DNA of 55,193 nt from Sphingomonas bacterium (GTDB lineage: Bacteria > Pseudomonadota > Alphaproteobacteria > Sphingomonadales > Sphingomonadaceae). Shown here piece after piece: positions 1-8,928 of the stretch (within the stretch, counting starts at the first letter, position 1; every line of letters starts with the position of its first letter). The translations under genes were made by a program, and so were the position numbers. The notes beneath the pieces were generated by a model. That model was not told the origin of the DNA. It searched no databases and saw nothing but the letters and a program-made list of their open reading frames with translations. The stretch is from assembly GCF_028292925.1 (NCBI RefSeq), contig NZ_JAQGLK010000035.1:1-55193 (forward strand), read 5' to 3'.

Positions 1-452
1 CGTACAATGTGGAATTCCTGTTCACGCCGGGCCGGGTCACGATGATCCAGGAAGCCTATATGCAGGTGCGCCGCGTGTTCACCGACGGGCGCCCGCTCCC
101 CGACGATCCCGATCCCACCTTCAACGGTTCCTCGATCGGCCATTGGGAAGGGGACACGCTGGTCGTCACCACCATCGGCCTGAGGGAGGGCGGCACGATG
201 GGCCGCTGGGGCATAACGTACAGCGACAAGGTACGGCTGACCGAGCGCATCCGCCTCGACCCGAAGGACAAGGACCTTCTGGTGATCGACACCACCTTCG
301 AGGATCCAAAGGCCCTCGCCGCGCCGTGGCACTCGACGGCGCGCTTCAAGCGCCAGCGCGGGCTCGATCAGATCGAATTCGTCTGTGCCGAGAACGATCG
401 CAATCCGATCAACGAGAAGGGGGAGGTCGAATTCCTCAACGTCCGCAACTGA
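1..452 (+). CDS. C-terminal part of an uncharacterised protein (5' end outside window)
   Basis: The reading frame is open from the window edge (codons in phase from base 3), so this is the 3' part of a longer gene. About 149 residues are visible. They carry a GHWEGDTLVV block, a preceding DGRPLP segment and a C-terminal VCAENDRNP stretch. I associate this pattern with a family of uncharacterised proteins common in sphingomonads and related proteobacteria, whose homologues usually have an N-terminal signal peptide (not visible here). No catalytic motif is recognisable, so no function is assigned. The gene ends 122 bases before the convergent EAL gene. Confidence 0.8.
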   Translation, partial: YNVEFLFTPGRVTMIQEAYMQVRRVFTDGRPLPDDPDPTFNGSSIGHWEGDTLVVTTIGLREGGTMGRWGITYSDKVRLTERIRLDPKDKDLLVIDTTFEDPKALAAPWHSTARFKRQRGLDQIEFVCAENDRNPINEKGEVEFLNVRN

Positions 453-574
453 CCGATCATCGGCCCGACGCATCGGCCGTCACCGGGCGACAGGGCAGCC
501 TGCCGACACACGGACGAAGGCGCGTGCCTGGCGAGAGCCGATCGGGCCGTTCCGATGGATCGGCGATCGGCGCG

Positions 575-2341
575 TCAGGCGGCGGCCTTCATCATCCCAT
601 GCTGGCCGAGCCATCGCTCGAAGTCCGGCAGCTCCATCGGTCGCGCGAAGAAATAACCCTGGCCCTCGTCGCATTTCATGGCGGAGAGCATTTCCGCCGC
701 TGCCCCCGTCTCGATGCCTTCGGCGACCACCCGGTAGCCCAGATCGTGCGATAGCGAGATCATCGAACGCACCAGGGTCTGCTCCCGCTCACCCAGCGCC
801 AGATCGCGGACGAACGACTGGTCGATCTTGACGACTTCGGCGGGCAGCCGCTGAAGGTAGGCGAGGCTGCTGTAGCCGGTGCCGAAATCATCGATGGCGA
901 GGCGGACGCCGGCGACTTCAAGTGCCTCAAGCTGCCCGATCGCTTGCGCCGGATTGTCCATGACGGCGCTTTCGGTAACCTCCAGTTCGAGCATCTCCGC
1001 CGGAACGCGGTGCTCCAGCAGATATTGCTGAACCCGAACCGCAAAGTCCTTTTCCTCCAGGTTTGCCGCGGACACGTTGATCGACAGCTGGAGCCTCAAT
1101 CCGGCCGCCCACCAGGCGCCGAGCTGCTTCAGCCCCGCACCGAGCACCCATGCGGTGATCGGCCGGGCGAGCGAGGTCTGTTCGACGATCGGGATGAACT
1201 CGCCCGGCGAGACCTCCCCCAGGGTAGGGTGCGACCAGCGCAGCAGGGCCTCGGCACCGATGCAGGCCCGCGTGGCGAGATCGACCCGCGGCTGGAAGAC
1301 GAGGCGCAGTTGGCCGGGCTCGTACAGCGCCGCGCCGAAATCGTTGAGCAGGCGGAACTGGCGGCGGTGCACGCCGTCCTTCTGCGGGGAGTAGACGCTC
1401 ACCGGCGGATCCGAAGCGCGCGCCTCCAGCGCGGCGCTGTGCGCCGTCCGCAGCACGTCCCGCGACGAAGTTTCACCCGCAAGAAAGGGCGCCACGCCGA
1501 TCGTGGCGGACATGACGAAGCGAACGTTCGATGCCTCGCGTACCTGTTCCAGTATCGAAGCGAGCATCGCGACGTAGGTCTGCTGGTCGACATCGCGCAA
1601 GGCGAGGAAGGCGAACTGGGTCGCCGCCACATGATAGAGGGTGCGCTCCGCACCGAGAACCGCCCGGAGCGCGCGTGTCCCTTCCTGCACCATGTCATCG
1701 AGGAAGCGGGAGCCCATGACGCGAACGCCATCGCTCAGCTGCTCGGGGCGGGCGAGGTCGACGAGGACGGCGAGCCGGCAGCGGCCGGGCTCGTCCCGTC
1801 CAAGGTCGTCGATGTCGTCGAGGAACTGGGTGCGGTTGGGCAGCCCGCTGAGCGGATCGATCCGGCCCAAAGCGTGCTGCAACTCGATCTGCGACATGAC
1901 CATCTTCGCAAGATCGTTCAGTGCCGCCATCTCGGCTGCGGACGCCCCGCGTGGTTCGGTGCCGAGCACGCACAGCGCCCCCAGGCCATAACCATCGCGC
2001 GTCACGAGCGGCGCCCCGGCATAGAAGCGCACACCCTGCCCCGCCAGAACGCTGCCGGCATAGCCACTGTCGGCCAGCAGATCGGGGATAACCACCATCT
2101 CGGCACTCTCGGCAACCTGCGCGCAGGGCGCTTTTTCGCGCGGGATCGAGGTGTGCTCGACGCCGACGCGGGACTTGAACCATTGCCGGTCGCGATCGGT
2201 GAGCGAGACGGCGGATATCGGCAGGCCGAAGATCTGGCTGGCCATCCGCGTGATGCGATCGAAGCTTTCGCTCGGCGGGGTATCGAGCAGGTTCAGCTTG
2301 CGCAGCGCATCCAGGCGGGCGTCTTCATTCGGGTCAGGCAT
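575..2341 (-). CDS. GAF-GGDEF(degenerate)-EAL cyclic-di-GMP phosphodiesterase
   Basis: Predicted cytoplasmic protein of 588 residues with three domains: GAF (about 15-150), GGDEF-like (about 160-310) and EAL (about 330-580). The EAL domain keeps the expected catalytic and metal motifs: EALLRW, the glutamate in LELEVTES, the paired aspartates of IDDFGTGYSS, VVKIDQSF, VAEGIET and DEGQGYFFARP. It should therefore hydrolyse c-di-GMP. The GGDEF half has the domain-opening DPLSGLPNR, but its signature loop reads AATQFAF, so cyclase activity is very unlikely and it may act as a sensor or allosteric unit. I chose the ATG at 2341 (MPDPNED), where the GAF homology begins; an in-frame ATG at 2560 would run back over the start of the divergent oxidoreductase gene. 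The input signal of the GAF domain is unknown. Confidence 0.9.
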   Translation of the reverse strand: MPDPNEDARLDALRKLNLLDTPPSESFDRITRMASQIFGLPISAVSLTDRDRQWFKSRVGVEHTSIPREKAPCAQVAESAEMVVIPDLLADSGYAGSVLAGQGVRFYAGAPLVTRDGYGLGALCVLGTEPRGASAAEMAALNDLAKMVMSQIELQHALGRIDPLSGLPNRTQFLDDIDDLGRDEPGRCRLAVLVDLARPEQLSDGVRVMGSRFLDDMVQEGTRALRAVLGAERTLYHVAATQFAFLALRDVDQQTYVAMLASILEQVREASNVRFVMSATIGVAPFLAGETSSRDVLRTAHSAALEARASDPPVSVYSPQKDGVHRRQFRLLNDFGAALYEPGQLRLVFQPRVDLATRACIGAEALLRWSHPTLGEVSPGEFIPIVEQTSLARPITAWVLGAGLKQLGAWWAAGLRLQLSINVSAANLEEKDFAVRVQQYLLEHRVPAEMLELEVTESAVMDNPAQAIGQLEALEVAGVRLAIDDFGTGYSSLAYLQRLPAEVVKIDQSFVRDLALGEREQTLVRSMISLSHDLGYRVVAEGIETGAAAEMLSAMKCDEGQGYFFARPMELPDFERWLGQHGMMKAAA

Positions 2342-2540
2342 GATGCCGCCATAGATCAACGTCCGCACCGCGGCGGTTAAGCGAAGTGGTAAACATCTGG
2401 AACCTTTCCCTTTCCCGCGGAACGCCCGCGCCTGATGCACTACCCCCGAACTCGCCGCACCGCGCCGGCGATGCCCGGCCGATGTGAACATCCATCGGGG
2501 TCGAGGCGTTGTTGCGCCACCGAGCGAGGAGTGCGGATCG

Positions 2541-4817
2541 ATGGCCGACGAGAAGGACACCGTTCACTACAAAGGCTCCGAGGGCGGATGGGGCTCCTTG
2601 CGCGGGATCGCCGAGATCCTGGTAAAGGAGGTCGATCGGCCTGCCGTGCTCGATACGCTGCGACGGCAGAACAAGGCCGGCGGTTTCATGTGCGTATCGT
2701 GCGCCTTCACCAAGCCGGCCCATCCCCACGCTTTCGAGTTTTGCGAGAACGGCGCCAAGGCGACGATCTGGGACCTGACCAGCCGCCGCTGCACGCCCGC
2801 TTTCTTCGCCAAGCACACGGTGAGCGAGCTCAGGGGCTGGAAGGATTACGATCTTGAGCAGACGGGCCGGCTGACCCACCCGATGCGCTACGATCCGGCG
2901 AGCGACAAATATGTGCCCTGCGAATGGCAGGAAGCGTTCGACGCGATCGGCGCCGAGCTGAAGGCGATCGATCCGGGATCGGCGGTGTTCTACTCGTCCG
3001 GGCGCGCCAGCCTGGAAACGGCCTACCTCTACGCGCTGTTCGCCCGGCTGTACGGCCACAACAACCTGCCCGATTCCTCGAACATGTGCCACGAGACGAC
3101 GTCGGTCGCGCTGAAGAAGCTGATCGGGTCATCGGTCGGGACCTCGGTGCTCGACGACTTCCGCCTGTGCGATGCCATCTTCTTCTTCGGCCAGAATCCC
3201 GGCACCAACAGCCCCCGGCTGCTGCACCCGCTACAGGAATGCGTCCGGCGCGGCGCCAAGATCGTCACCTTCAATCCGGTCCGCGAAAAGGGGCTGGAGA
3301 GCTTCAAGAACCCGCAGAGCCCGATCGAGATGCTGACGCCAAAGGCGACCCAGATCTCCCACCTCTACCTGCAGGTGACGGCGGGCGGCGACATCGCGGC
3401 CATGATGGGCATGATCAAGCACGTGCTCGCGGCCGAGGAGAAGAAGTGGGCGGAGCACAAGCACCACGTCCTCGACGTCGATTTCCTTCAGCAGCACACC
3501 CAGGGCTTCGAGGAGGTCAAGGCCAAGGCGGAGGCGACGAGCTGGGATGAGATCGAGCGGGAATCCGGGCTGGCGCGGGCGGACATCGAGGAGGCGGCGG
3601 ATGTCTACATCAACGCCCACCGCACCATCGCTATCTACGGCATGGGACTTACCCAGCAGGTGCACGGATTCCAGAATCTCGCGATGCTGGTCAACCTGAT
3701 GCTGCTCAAGGGCAACATCGGACGCGACGGCACCGGCATTTCGCCGATGCGCGGCCATTCCAACGTGCAAGGCCAGCGCACCGTCGGCATCTCCGAAAAG
3801 CCCGATCTGGTGCCGCTGGATACCATCGCCGCGCAGTTCGGGTTCGAGCCCCCGCGCGAGGAAGGGATGAACACGGTCAAGACCTGCGAGAAGGTCCTGT
3901 CGGGTGAGGTGAAGGCGTTCATCGGCCTCGGCGGCAACTTCCTGCGCGCGATTCCCGAACGCGAGAAGATGGAGGCCGCCTGGACGAACCTCGATCTCAC
4001 GGTACAGATCGCCACCAAGCTGAACCGCAGCCACCTTATCAATGGCAAGGTCGCCTATCTGTTGCCGTGCCTGAGCCGGACCGAAGAGGACATCCAGGCA
4101 TCCGGCCCGCAGAAGGTGACGATGGAGGACACGTTCAGCTGCATCCATGGCTCCGTCGGCAAGGCCAAGCCGGCGAGCAAGCACCTGCTGTCCGAACCGG
4201 CGATCGTGGCCGGTATCGCCAGGGCGACACTACCGCCCAGGCCGGACGTGAAGTGGGACGAGTGGGTGGCCGATTACGACCTGATCCGCGACCTGATCGA
4301 GACCACATATCCCGATGAGTTTCACGACTTCAACCAGCGCGTGTTTACGCCGGGCGGCTTCTACCGCGGAAATTCGGCGCGCGAGCGGATATGGAAGACG
4401 GAGAGCGGCAAGGCCCAGTTCACGGTGCCCTGGAACAAGAACGCCTTCGGCGTGGACGACGCGCCGGGCCGCTGGAGGCTGATCACCATGCGCTCGAACG
4501 ATCAGTTCAACACGACGATCTATGGCTATTCGGACCGGCTTCGCGGGATCGAGGGCACGCGCGACGTGCTGCTTATGAACCCCGAAGACATCGAGGCCGC
4601 CGGGCTCAAGGAGGGCCAGGTGGTGGGGCTGGCGAGCGACGCGGGCGACGGTGTCGACCGGCAGGTCGGCGGGCTGGCCGTGACGCCCTTCCTGCTGCCG
4701 CGCGGCTGCCTTGGTTCCTACTACCCCGAAATGAACCCTTTGATCCCGCTCTGGTATCATGACGAGGAATCGAAAACGCCCGCGGCCAAGAGCGTGCCTG
4801 TCCGGATCGTCGCCTGA
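2541..4817 (+). CDS. FdhF/YdeP-family molybdopterin oxidoreductase
   Basis: A 758-residue relative of formate dehydrogenase H and E. coli YdeP, expected to bind a molybdenum bis-MGD cofactor in the cytoplasm; no Tat signal is visible. N-terminal cysteines C51, C54 and C68 match the YdeP-type cluster region (CVSC, then FEFCENG). C183 in NMCHE lies where formate dehydrogenases have the Sec/Cys molybdenum ligand. The C-terminal third (from about 640, with RSNDQFNTTIYGYSDR) is the molydopterin dinucleotide-binding domain. The start at 2541 is preceded by a good CGAGGAG ribosome site; an upstream in-frame ATG at 2484 lacks one. The physiological substrate of YdeP-type enzymes is not established. 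The cytochrome oxidase operon begins 100 bases downstream in the same direction, so electron delivery to cytochrome c is possible but only inferred. Confidence 0.92.
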   Translation: MADEKDTVHYKGSEGGWGSLRGIAEILVKEVDRPAVLDTLRRQNKAGGFMCVSCAFTKPAHPHAFEFCENGAKATIWDLTSRRCTPAFFAKHTVSELRGWKDYDLEQTGRLTHPMRYDPASDKYVPCEWQEAFDAIGAELKAIDPGSAVFYSSGRASLETAYLYALFARLYGHNNLPDSSNMCHETTSVALKKLIGSSVGTSVLDDFRLCDAIFFFGQNPGTNSPRLLHPLQECVRRGAKIVTFNPVREKGLESFKNPQSPIEMLTPKATQISHLYLQVTAGGDIAAMMGMIKHVLAAEEKKWAEHKHHVLDVDFLQQHTQGFEEVKAKAEATSWDEIERESGLARADIEEAADVYINAHRTIAIYGMGLTQQVHGFQNLAMLVNLMLLKGNIGRDGTGISPMRGHSNVQGQRTVGISEKPDLVPLDTIAAQFGFEPPREEGMNTVKTCEKVLSGEVKAFIGLGGNFLRAIPEREKMEAAWTNLDLTVQIATKLNRSHLINGKVAYLLPCLSRTEEDIQASGPQKVTMEDTFSCIHGSVGKAKPASKHLLSEPAIVAGIARATLPPRPDVKWDEWVADYDLIRDLIETTYPDEFHDFNQRVFTPGGFYRGNSARERIWKTESGKAQFTVPWNKNAFGVDDAPGRWRLITMRSNDQFNTTIYGYSDRLRGIEGTRDVLLMNPEDIEAAGLKEGQVVGLASDAGDGVDRQVGGLAVTPFLLPRGCLGSYYPEMNPLIPLWYHDEESKTPAAKSVPVRIVA

Positions 4818-4917
4818 TCGGCGGCCGGGGTTCGATGCACTAAGCCGCGCTGGATCATCAGGTGGGATCGGCGGCTCGTCCGGACTTGACCGGCGGCGCG
4901 GGTCGGCCGATCCCGTC

Positions 4918-5391
4918 ATGGTGACTAAGTTGCTCCACAGATCGGTTCTGGCGCTCGCGCTCGTTGCCGCAGGATGCAGCCAGGAGGCGCGCATGCTCGG
5001 GCCGGACCTGCCGCAGACGCCACCCAACGGTGCGGACGATCCGCGCGCCGCCAAATATGACGGCAACGCCTATCAGATCTCGCAAGGGGGCCGCTACTTC
5101 GCCTGGTACGGGTGCGCCGGTTGCCACGGATCGGATGCGAAGGGGCGGCTCGCCCTCGCCGATATGCAGTGGCGCCATGGCGGCGCACTGGACGAGGTCT
5201 ATGCGTTCATCGCCCGCGGGCACCCCGGCAAGCTCGCCCGCTACGGCGATCTCATCCCGCCCGAGCAGGTTTGGCAGCTTACTGCCTACGTCCGCAGCCT
5301 GCCCGAACTTGCCCCCGAACGACGCCGCCGGCAGGATCTCGATCAAGTCGGCGAGCCGCAGGGCCGCACCTGGTCAGGCCCGGTCGAGTGA
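4918..5391 (+). CDS. Lipoprotein cytochrome c, first gene of the oxidase operon
   Basis: A 157-residue protein with a lipoprotein-type signal (basic start, hydrophobic stretch, ALVAAGC lipobox) and a single haem c site, CAGCH, at about residue 66. Later segments DLIPPEQVWQLTAYVRSLP match the C-terminal helix of class I cytochromes c. It should be a membrane-tethered periplasmic electron carrier. I start at the ATG at 4918; a GTG directly after it at 4921 would serve equally well. Its stop codon overlaps the GTG start of coxB in a GTGA arrangement, so translation is probably coupled. Position and type suggest it feeds electrons to the oxidase encoded downstream. Confidence 0.85.
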   Translation: MVTKLLHRSVLALALVAAGCSQEARMLGPDLPQTPPNGADDPRAAKYDGNAYQISQGGRYFAWYGCAGCHGSDAKGRLALADMQWRHGGALDEVYAFIARGHPGKLARYGDLIPPEQVWQLTAYVRSLPELAPERRRRQDLDQVGEPQGRTWSGPVE

Positions 5392-6398
5392 CCCTGCGCC
5401 GCGCCGCCGCGCTTGTCGGTATCCTTGGGCTGGCCGGGTGCGGTGGGGCCCAGTCGCCGCTTGCCCCGGCGGGGGAGCAGGCGGCGAGCATCGCGTCCCT
5501 CTTCTGGCTGATGATGGCGGTGTGCGGGTTCATGTACCTGCTCGTGCTGGGCTTTCTCGGCCTCGGCCTGTGGCGGGCACGGCACACGGCCGGTGTGGGG
5601 GCCGAACCGAACATCGACCCGGCGGATCGCGGCCTCACGCGCACCCTGCTGTTCTGGGCCGGGCTGGTGGTCGGCGGGCTAACCCTGCTGATCGTCGGCA
5701 GCTTCCTGGTGGACCGGACGATCGCGCAGGCACGCGCACGAACCGCGATCGAGGTCCGCGTCACCGGGCACCAGTGGTGGTGGCGCATCCACTATCGCGA
5801 TCCCGTTTCAGGCGCCTGGATCGAGAGTGCCAACGAATTGCACCTGCCCGTCGGGCGCACCACCCGCGTAACGCTGGGGTCGGCCGACGTGGTGCACAGC
5901 TTCTGGGTTCCCAACATCGCGCAAAAGCTGGATCTCATCCCCGGCTTGCAAAACGTGGTCGATCTCACCCCTACCCGCACCGGCTGGTTCCGCGGCCAAT
6001 GCGCCGAGTTCTGTGGTGCCCAGCACGCGCATATGGCGTTCGACGTCAAGGTCGACACACCTGCCGAGTTCGACCGCTGGCTTGCCGGCCAGGCGCGTGC
6101 CGCGGCCCTGCCGACGGACGCCGCGGCGATCCGCGGGATGCGGATCGTCTCCACCGGCCCATGCGCGATGTGTCACGCCGTTCGTGGCACCCGCGCGGTC
6201 GGCAGGCCGGGGCCAGACCTCACCCATATCGCCTCCCGCCGTTCGATCGCCGCCGGCACGCTGCCGATGAGCCGCGGCGGTTTGCAGGGCTGGATCGTAC
6301 AGCCCCAGGCAGTGAAGCCCGGCACCATGATGCCGCCGACGCCCCTTTCCCCCGCCGATGCCGATGCGGTATCGCGCTATCTCGCCGGACTGAAATGA
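5388..6398 (+). CDS. coxB: Cytochrome c oxidase subunit II with fused C-terminal cytochrome c
   Basis: A 336-residue caa3-type subunit II. It opens with a lipoprotein-like signal (GLAGCGG, Cys at about 18) and has two transmembrane helices (about 30-60 and 80-105). The CuA cupredoxin domain follows, with QWWW, HSFWVP and the full CuA ligand loop CAEFCGAQHAHM starting near residue 205. A C-terminal cytochrome c domain carries CAMCH near residue 260 and a probable Met ligand in GTMMPPTP. The fusion means electrons can pass from a c haem directly to CuA. The start is GTG at 5388, overlapping the previous stop. Its own stop overlaps the coxA ATG in an ATGA junction. All metal ligands are present, so the subunit looks functional. 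Confidence 0.95.
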   Translation: MTLRRAAALVGILGLAGCGGAQSPLAPAGEQAASIASLFWLMMAVCGFMYLLVLGFLGLGLWRARHTAGVGAEPNIDPADRGLTRTLLFWAGLVVGGLTLLIVGSFLVDRTIAQARARTAIEVRVTGHQWWWRIHYRDPVSGAWIESANELHLPVGRTTRVTLGSADVVHSFWVPNIAQKLDLIPGLQNVVDLTPTRTGWFRGQCAEFCGAQHAHMAFDVKVDTPAEFDRWLAGQARAAALPTDAAAIRGMRIVSTGPCAMCHAVRGTRAVGRPGPDLTHIASRRSIAAGTLPMSRGGLQGWIVQPQAVKPGTMMPPTPLSPADADAVSRYLAGLK

Positions 6399-8314
6399 AC
6401 GCATCGCCAGATCAGGCACCCGGCGCACCGGATCCGCAGGCCGCCGAACTCGCCCGTAGCTGGGGCGACCCTCCAGGCATCTGGGGCTTCCTGACGACGG
6501 TGGACCACAAGCGCATCGCCGCACGCTACATCCTTACCGTCGTCGTGCTGATGTTCCTGGCCGGCATGCTCGCGCTCGACATGCGGCTCCAGCTCAGCCA
6601 GCCCGACATGACCCGCATGGGGCCGCAGCTCTATAACGAGAGCTTCACGCTCCACGGTTCGACCATGCTGTTCCTCGTCTCCGTGCCGGTTATGGAGGCG
6701 ATGGCGATCTGGCTGGTGCCGCTGATGCTCGGCCAGCGTGCGCTCGCCTTCCCACGGCTCGCGGCATTCAGCAACTGGCTGTATATCGGCGGCGTGATGA
6801 TTCTCTGGGTGCCGCACGCGCTCGGCATCACGCCCGATCTCGGCTGGTTCGAATATCCGCCGCTCTCGGGCCCTGCTTATTCGCCCGGTCACCGTGCCGA
6901 TATCTGGGCGCAGATGATCACCTTCACGGAGGTCGCGGCGCTCGCCGCCTCCGTGAACATCGCCGTCACCATACTCAAGATGCGGCCACCCGGCATGACG
7001 CTGTCGCGGATGCCGCTGTTCATCTGGGCGATGCTGATCGCCTCGCTGATGACCATCTTCGCGCTGCCCGCGGTCATGCTGGTGACGAGCATGCTGATCG
7101 CCGATCGAATGGTCGCAACGCAGTTCTTCACGCCGGCCGCGGGCGGCGACGTCATTCTGTTCCAGCACCTCTTCTGGTGGTTCGGCCATCCGGAGGTCTA
7201 CATCATCTTCCTGCCCGCCACGGGCTTCGTCTCGGTGATCGTGGAAACCTTCTCCCGCCGGACGATCTTCGGCCATGTCGCGCTGGTGCTGTCGATGCTC
7301 GGCATCGCCGCGCTCGCCTTCGGATTGTGGGTCCACCACATGTTCGCGGTCGGATTGCCGCGGCTCGGCAACGACTTCTACACCGCGGCGAGCATGGCGG
7401 TGGCGCTGCCGGCGGGTATCCAGGTGTTCTGCTGGATCGCGACGCTGTGGAGCGGAAGGCCGCGCTTCGATACGCCGCTGCTCTGGGTGATCGGGTTCAT
7501 CACCACGTTCGTCATAGGCGGCCTGTCGGGCATCATGACCGCATCGGCGCCGCTCGATCAGCAGCTGACCGACACCTATTTCGTGGTCGCTCACTTCCAC
7601 TACGTGCTTGTCGGCGGCGCGATGTTCCCGCTGTTCGGTGCGTTCAGCTACTGGTTCCCGAAAGCGACCGGCCGCATGCTTTCGGAGTTCTGGGGCAAGG
7701 TCAGTTTCTGGCTGATCGTCGGCGGGTTCAACCTCGGCTTCTTCCCCATGCACATCCTGGGGCTGCAGGGGATGCCCCGCCGGGTCTACACCTATCCCGA
7801 GGCGATGGGCTGGGGCCCGCTCAACCTCGTCGCCTCGATCGGCTCCGCCATTGCCGTCGCGGGCGGGCTGGTGTTTGTCGCCAATGCCTGCTGGAGCCTG
7901 TACCGTGGCAAGCGCGCGGGCCCGAACCCGTGGGGCGGCTCCACGCTCGAATGGGCCACTGCCTCGCCCCCGCCGGTTTACAATTTCGATCACACGCCCG
8001 TCGTGGACAGCCTTACTCCGCTGTGGACGGCCAAAGGCGGGTTGCCAGTCATGGATGGTATGGCGCGGGATCGGCGGCAGGTGCTCGTCACCTCCCTCAT
8101 CGATGCGGTGCCGGAATATCGGCACAAGAGCCCGAAGCCGTCGATCACCCCGTTGCTCGCCGGGCTGGCGGTGACGGCGTTGTTCGTCGGCAGCATCTTC
8201 ACGCCGTGGGCGCTCGTCTGGGGAGCGATCCCGATCGCGATCACGCTGACCATCTGGTTCTGGCCGCAGCGAGAGCGGGCGGATACCGGCCCGCTGAGAA
8301 AGCGCGCACGATGA
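6395..8314 (+). CDS. coxA: Cytochrome c oxidase subunit I lacking canonical proton-channel residues
   Basis: The 639-residue catalytic subunit of an A-type haem-copper oxidase. Haem and CuB ligands are intact: H87 (LHGST), H265 and the cross-linked Tyr Y269 in GHPEVY, H314-H315 (VHHMF), and H400 and H402 (AHFHYV); E267 is also present. Compared with Rhodobacter sphaeroides CoxI recalled from memory, the D-channel Asp132 position is Ala116 (GQRALAFPR instead of GAPDMAFPR). Asn121 is Ile105, Asn139 is Ala123, and the K-channel Lys362 is Gln343 (AGIQVF instead of TGIKIF). The C-terminus adds about 100 residues with two further hydrophobic segments. The start overlaps the coxB stop and the stop overlaps the coxC start. 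It reduces oxygen to water at the membrane; whether it pumps protons is open. Confidence 0.96.
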   Translation: MNASPDQAPGAPDPQAAELARSWGDPPGIWGFLTTVDHKRIAARYILTVVVLMFLAGMLALDMRLQLSQPDMTRMGPQLYNESFTLHGSTMLFLVSVPVMEAMAIWLVPLMLGQRALAFPRLAAFSNWLYIGGVMILWVPHALGITPDLGWFEYPPLSGPAYSPGHRADIWAQMITFTEVAALAASVNIAVTILKMRPPGMTLSRMPLFIWAMLIASLMTIFALPAVMLVTSMLIADRMVATQFFTPAAGGDVILFQHLFWWFGHPEVYIIFLPATGFVSVIVETFSRRTIFGHVALVLSMLGIAALAFGLWVHHMFAVGLPRLGNDFYTAASMAVALPAGIQVFCWIATLWSGRPRFDTPLLWVIGFITTFVIGGLSGIMTASAPLDQQLTDTYFVVAHFHYVLVGGAMFPLFGAFSYWFPKATGRMLSEFWGKVSFWLIVGGFNLGFFPMHILGLQGMPRRVYTYPEAMGWGPLNLVASIGSAIAVAGGLVFVANACWSLYRGKRAGPNPWGGSTLEWATASPPPVYNFDHTPVVDSLTPLWTAKGGLPVMDGMARDRRQVLVTSLIDAVPEYRHKSPKPSITPLLAGLAVTALFVGSIFTPWALVWGAIPIAITLTIWFWPQRERADTGPLRKRAR

Positions 8315-8928
8315 CCGATCCCATCCCCAGCCGCATCGTCGGCGATCTGTCGCACTTGCCCGAAAGCGCCATGGGTGCGCGCAACATGGTCTGGTGGGGC
8401 AATATCGGCTTCATGGCGATCGAGGGCACCGCCTTCGTGCTTGCGGCCGGCACCTATCTCTACCTGATGAGCCAGAGCGCCGCCTGGCCTCCCCCCGGCG
8501 ATCGTCCGCCCGATCTGCTATGGGGCATCATCTTCACGGTGGGGCTGCTGCTCAGCGCCCTGCCGAACCTCTGGGTGTTCCGCTCTGCGCGCCGCAAGGA
8601 TGCCAGGGCGGTCCGTCGCAGCACGCTGGCGATGGCGGTGATCGGTGCCGCCCTCCTGATCCCGCGTGGGTTGGAATTGGCGCACCTCAACGTCCCCTGG
8701 TATGGGGACGCCTATGGATCGGTGCTGTGGATGCTCATGGTGCTCCACACCAGCCACATCCTCACCGACTGGGGCGATACCTGCGTGCAGGCGCTCTGGC
8801 TCTATACGCACAAGATCGGGGACGATCAGTTCGCCGACGTCGAGGATAATTCCAATTACTGGACCTTCGTCGTCCTGAGTTGGCTGCCGATCGGCGCGCT
8901 CGTCTATCTCGCGCCGAGGCTGGGATGA
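8311..8928 (+). CDS. coxC: Cytochrome c oxidase subunit III-like membrane protein
   Basis: A 205-residue, five-helix membrane protein of the short subunit III class (a typical CoxC is about 200 or 260-290 residues). Landmarks are WWGNIGFMAIEGTAF near the start, the second helix with GLLLSALPN, and a C-terminal LHTSHILTDWGD that ends in TFVVLSWLP. In the family these helices bind lipid and stabilise the catalytic core. ATGA overlaps at both ends (with coxA upstream and the small membrane protein downstream) support membership of one co-translated operon. Confidence is slightly lower than for coxA and coxB because subunit III sequences are weakly conserved. Confidence 0.88.
   Translation: MTDPIPSRIVGDLSHLPESAMGARNMVWWGNIGFMAIEGTAFVLAAGTYLYLMSQSAAWPPPGDRPPDLLWGIIFTVGLLLSALPNLWVFRSARRKDARAVRRSTLAMAVIGAALLIPRGLELAHLNVPWYGDAYGSVLWMLMVLHTSHILTDWGDTCVQALWLYTHKIGDDQFADVEDNSNYWTFVVLSWLPIGALVYLAPRLG

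Noticed and set aside
6377-8125. 582-codon open frame antisense to coxA
   Set aside because: Composition is dominated by Arg, Asp, His and Gln, typical of a reverse reading of membrane-protein codons; coxA itself has unambiguous motifs.
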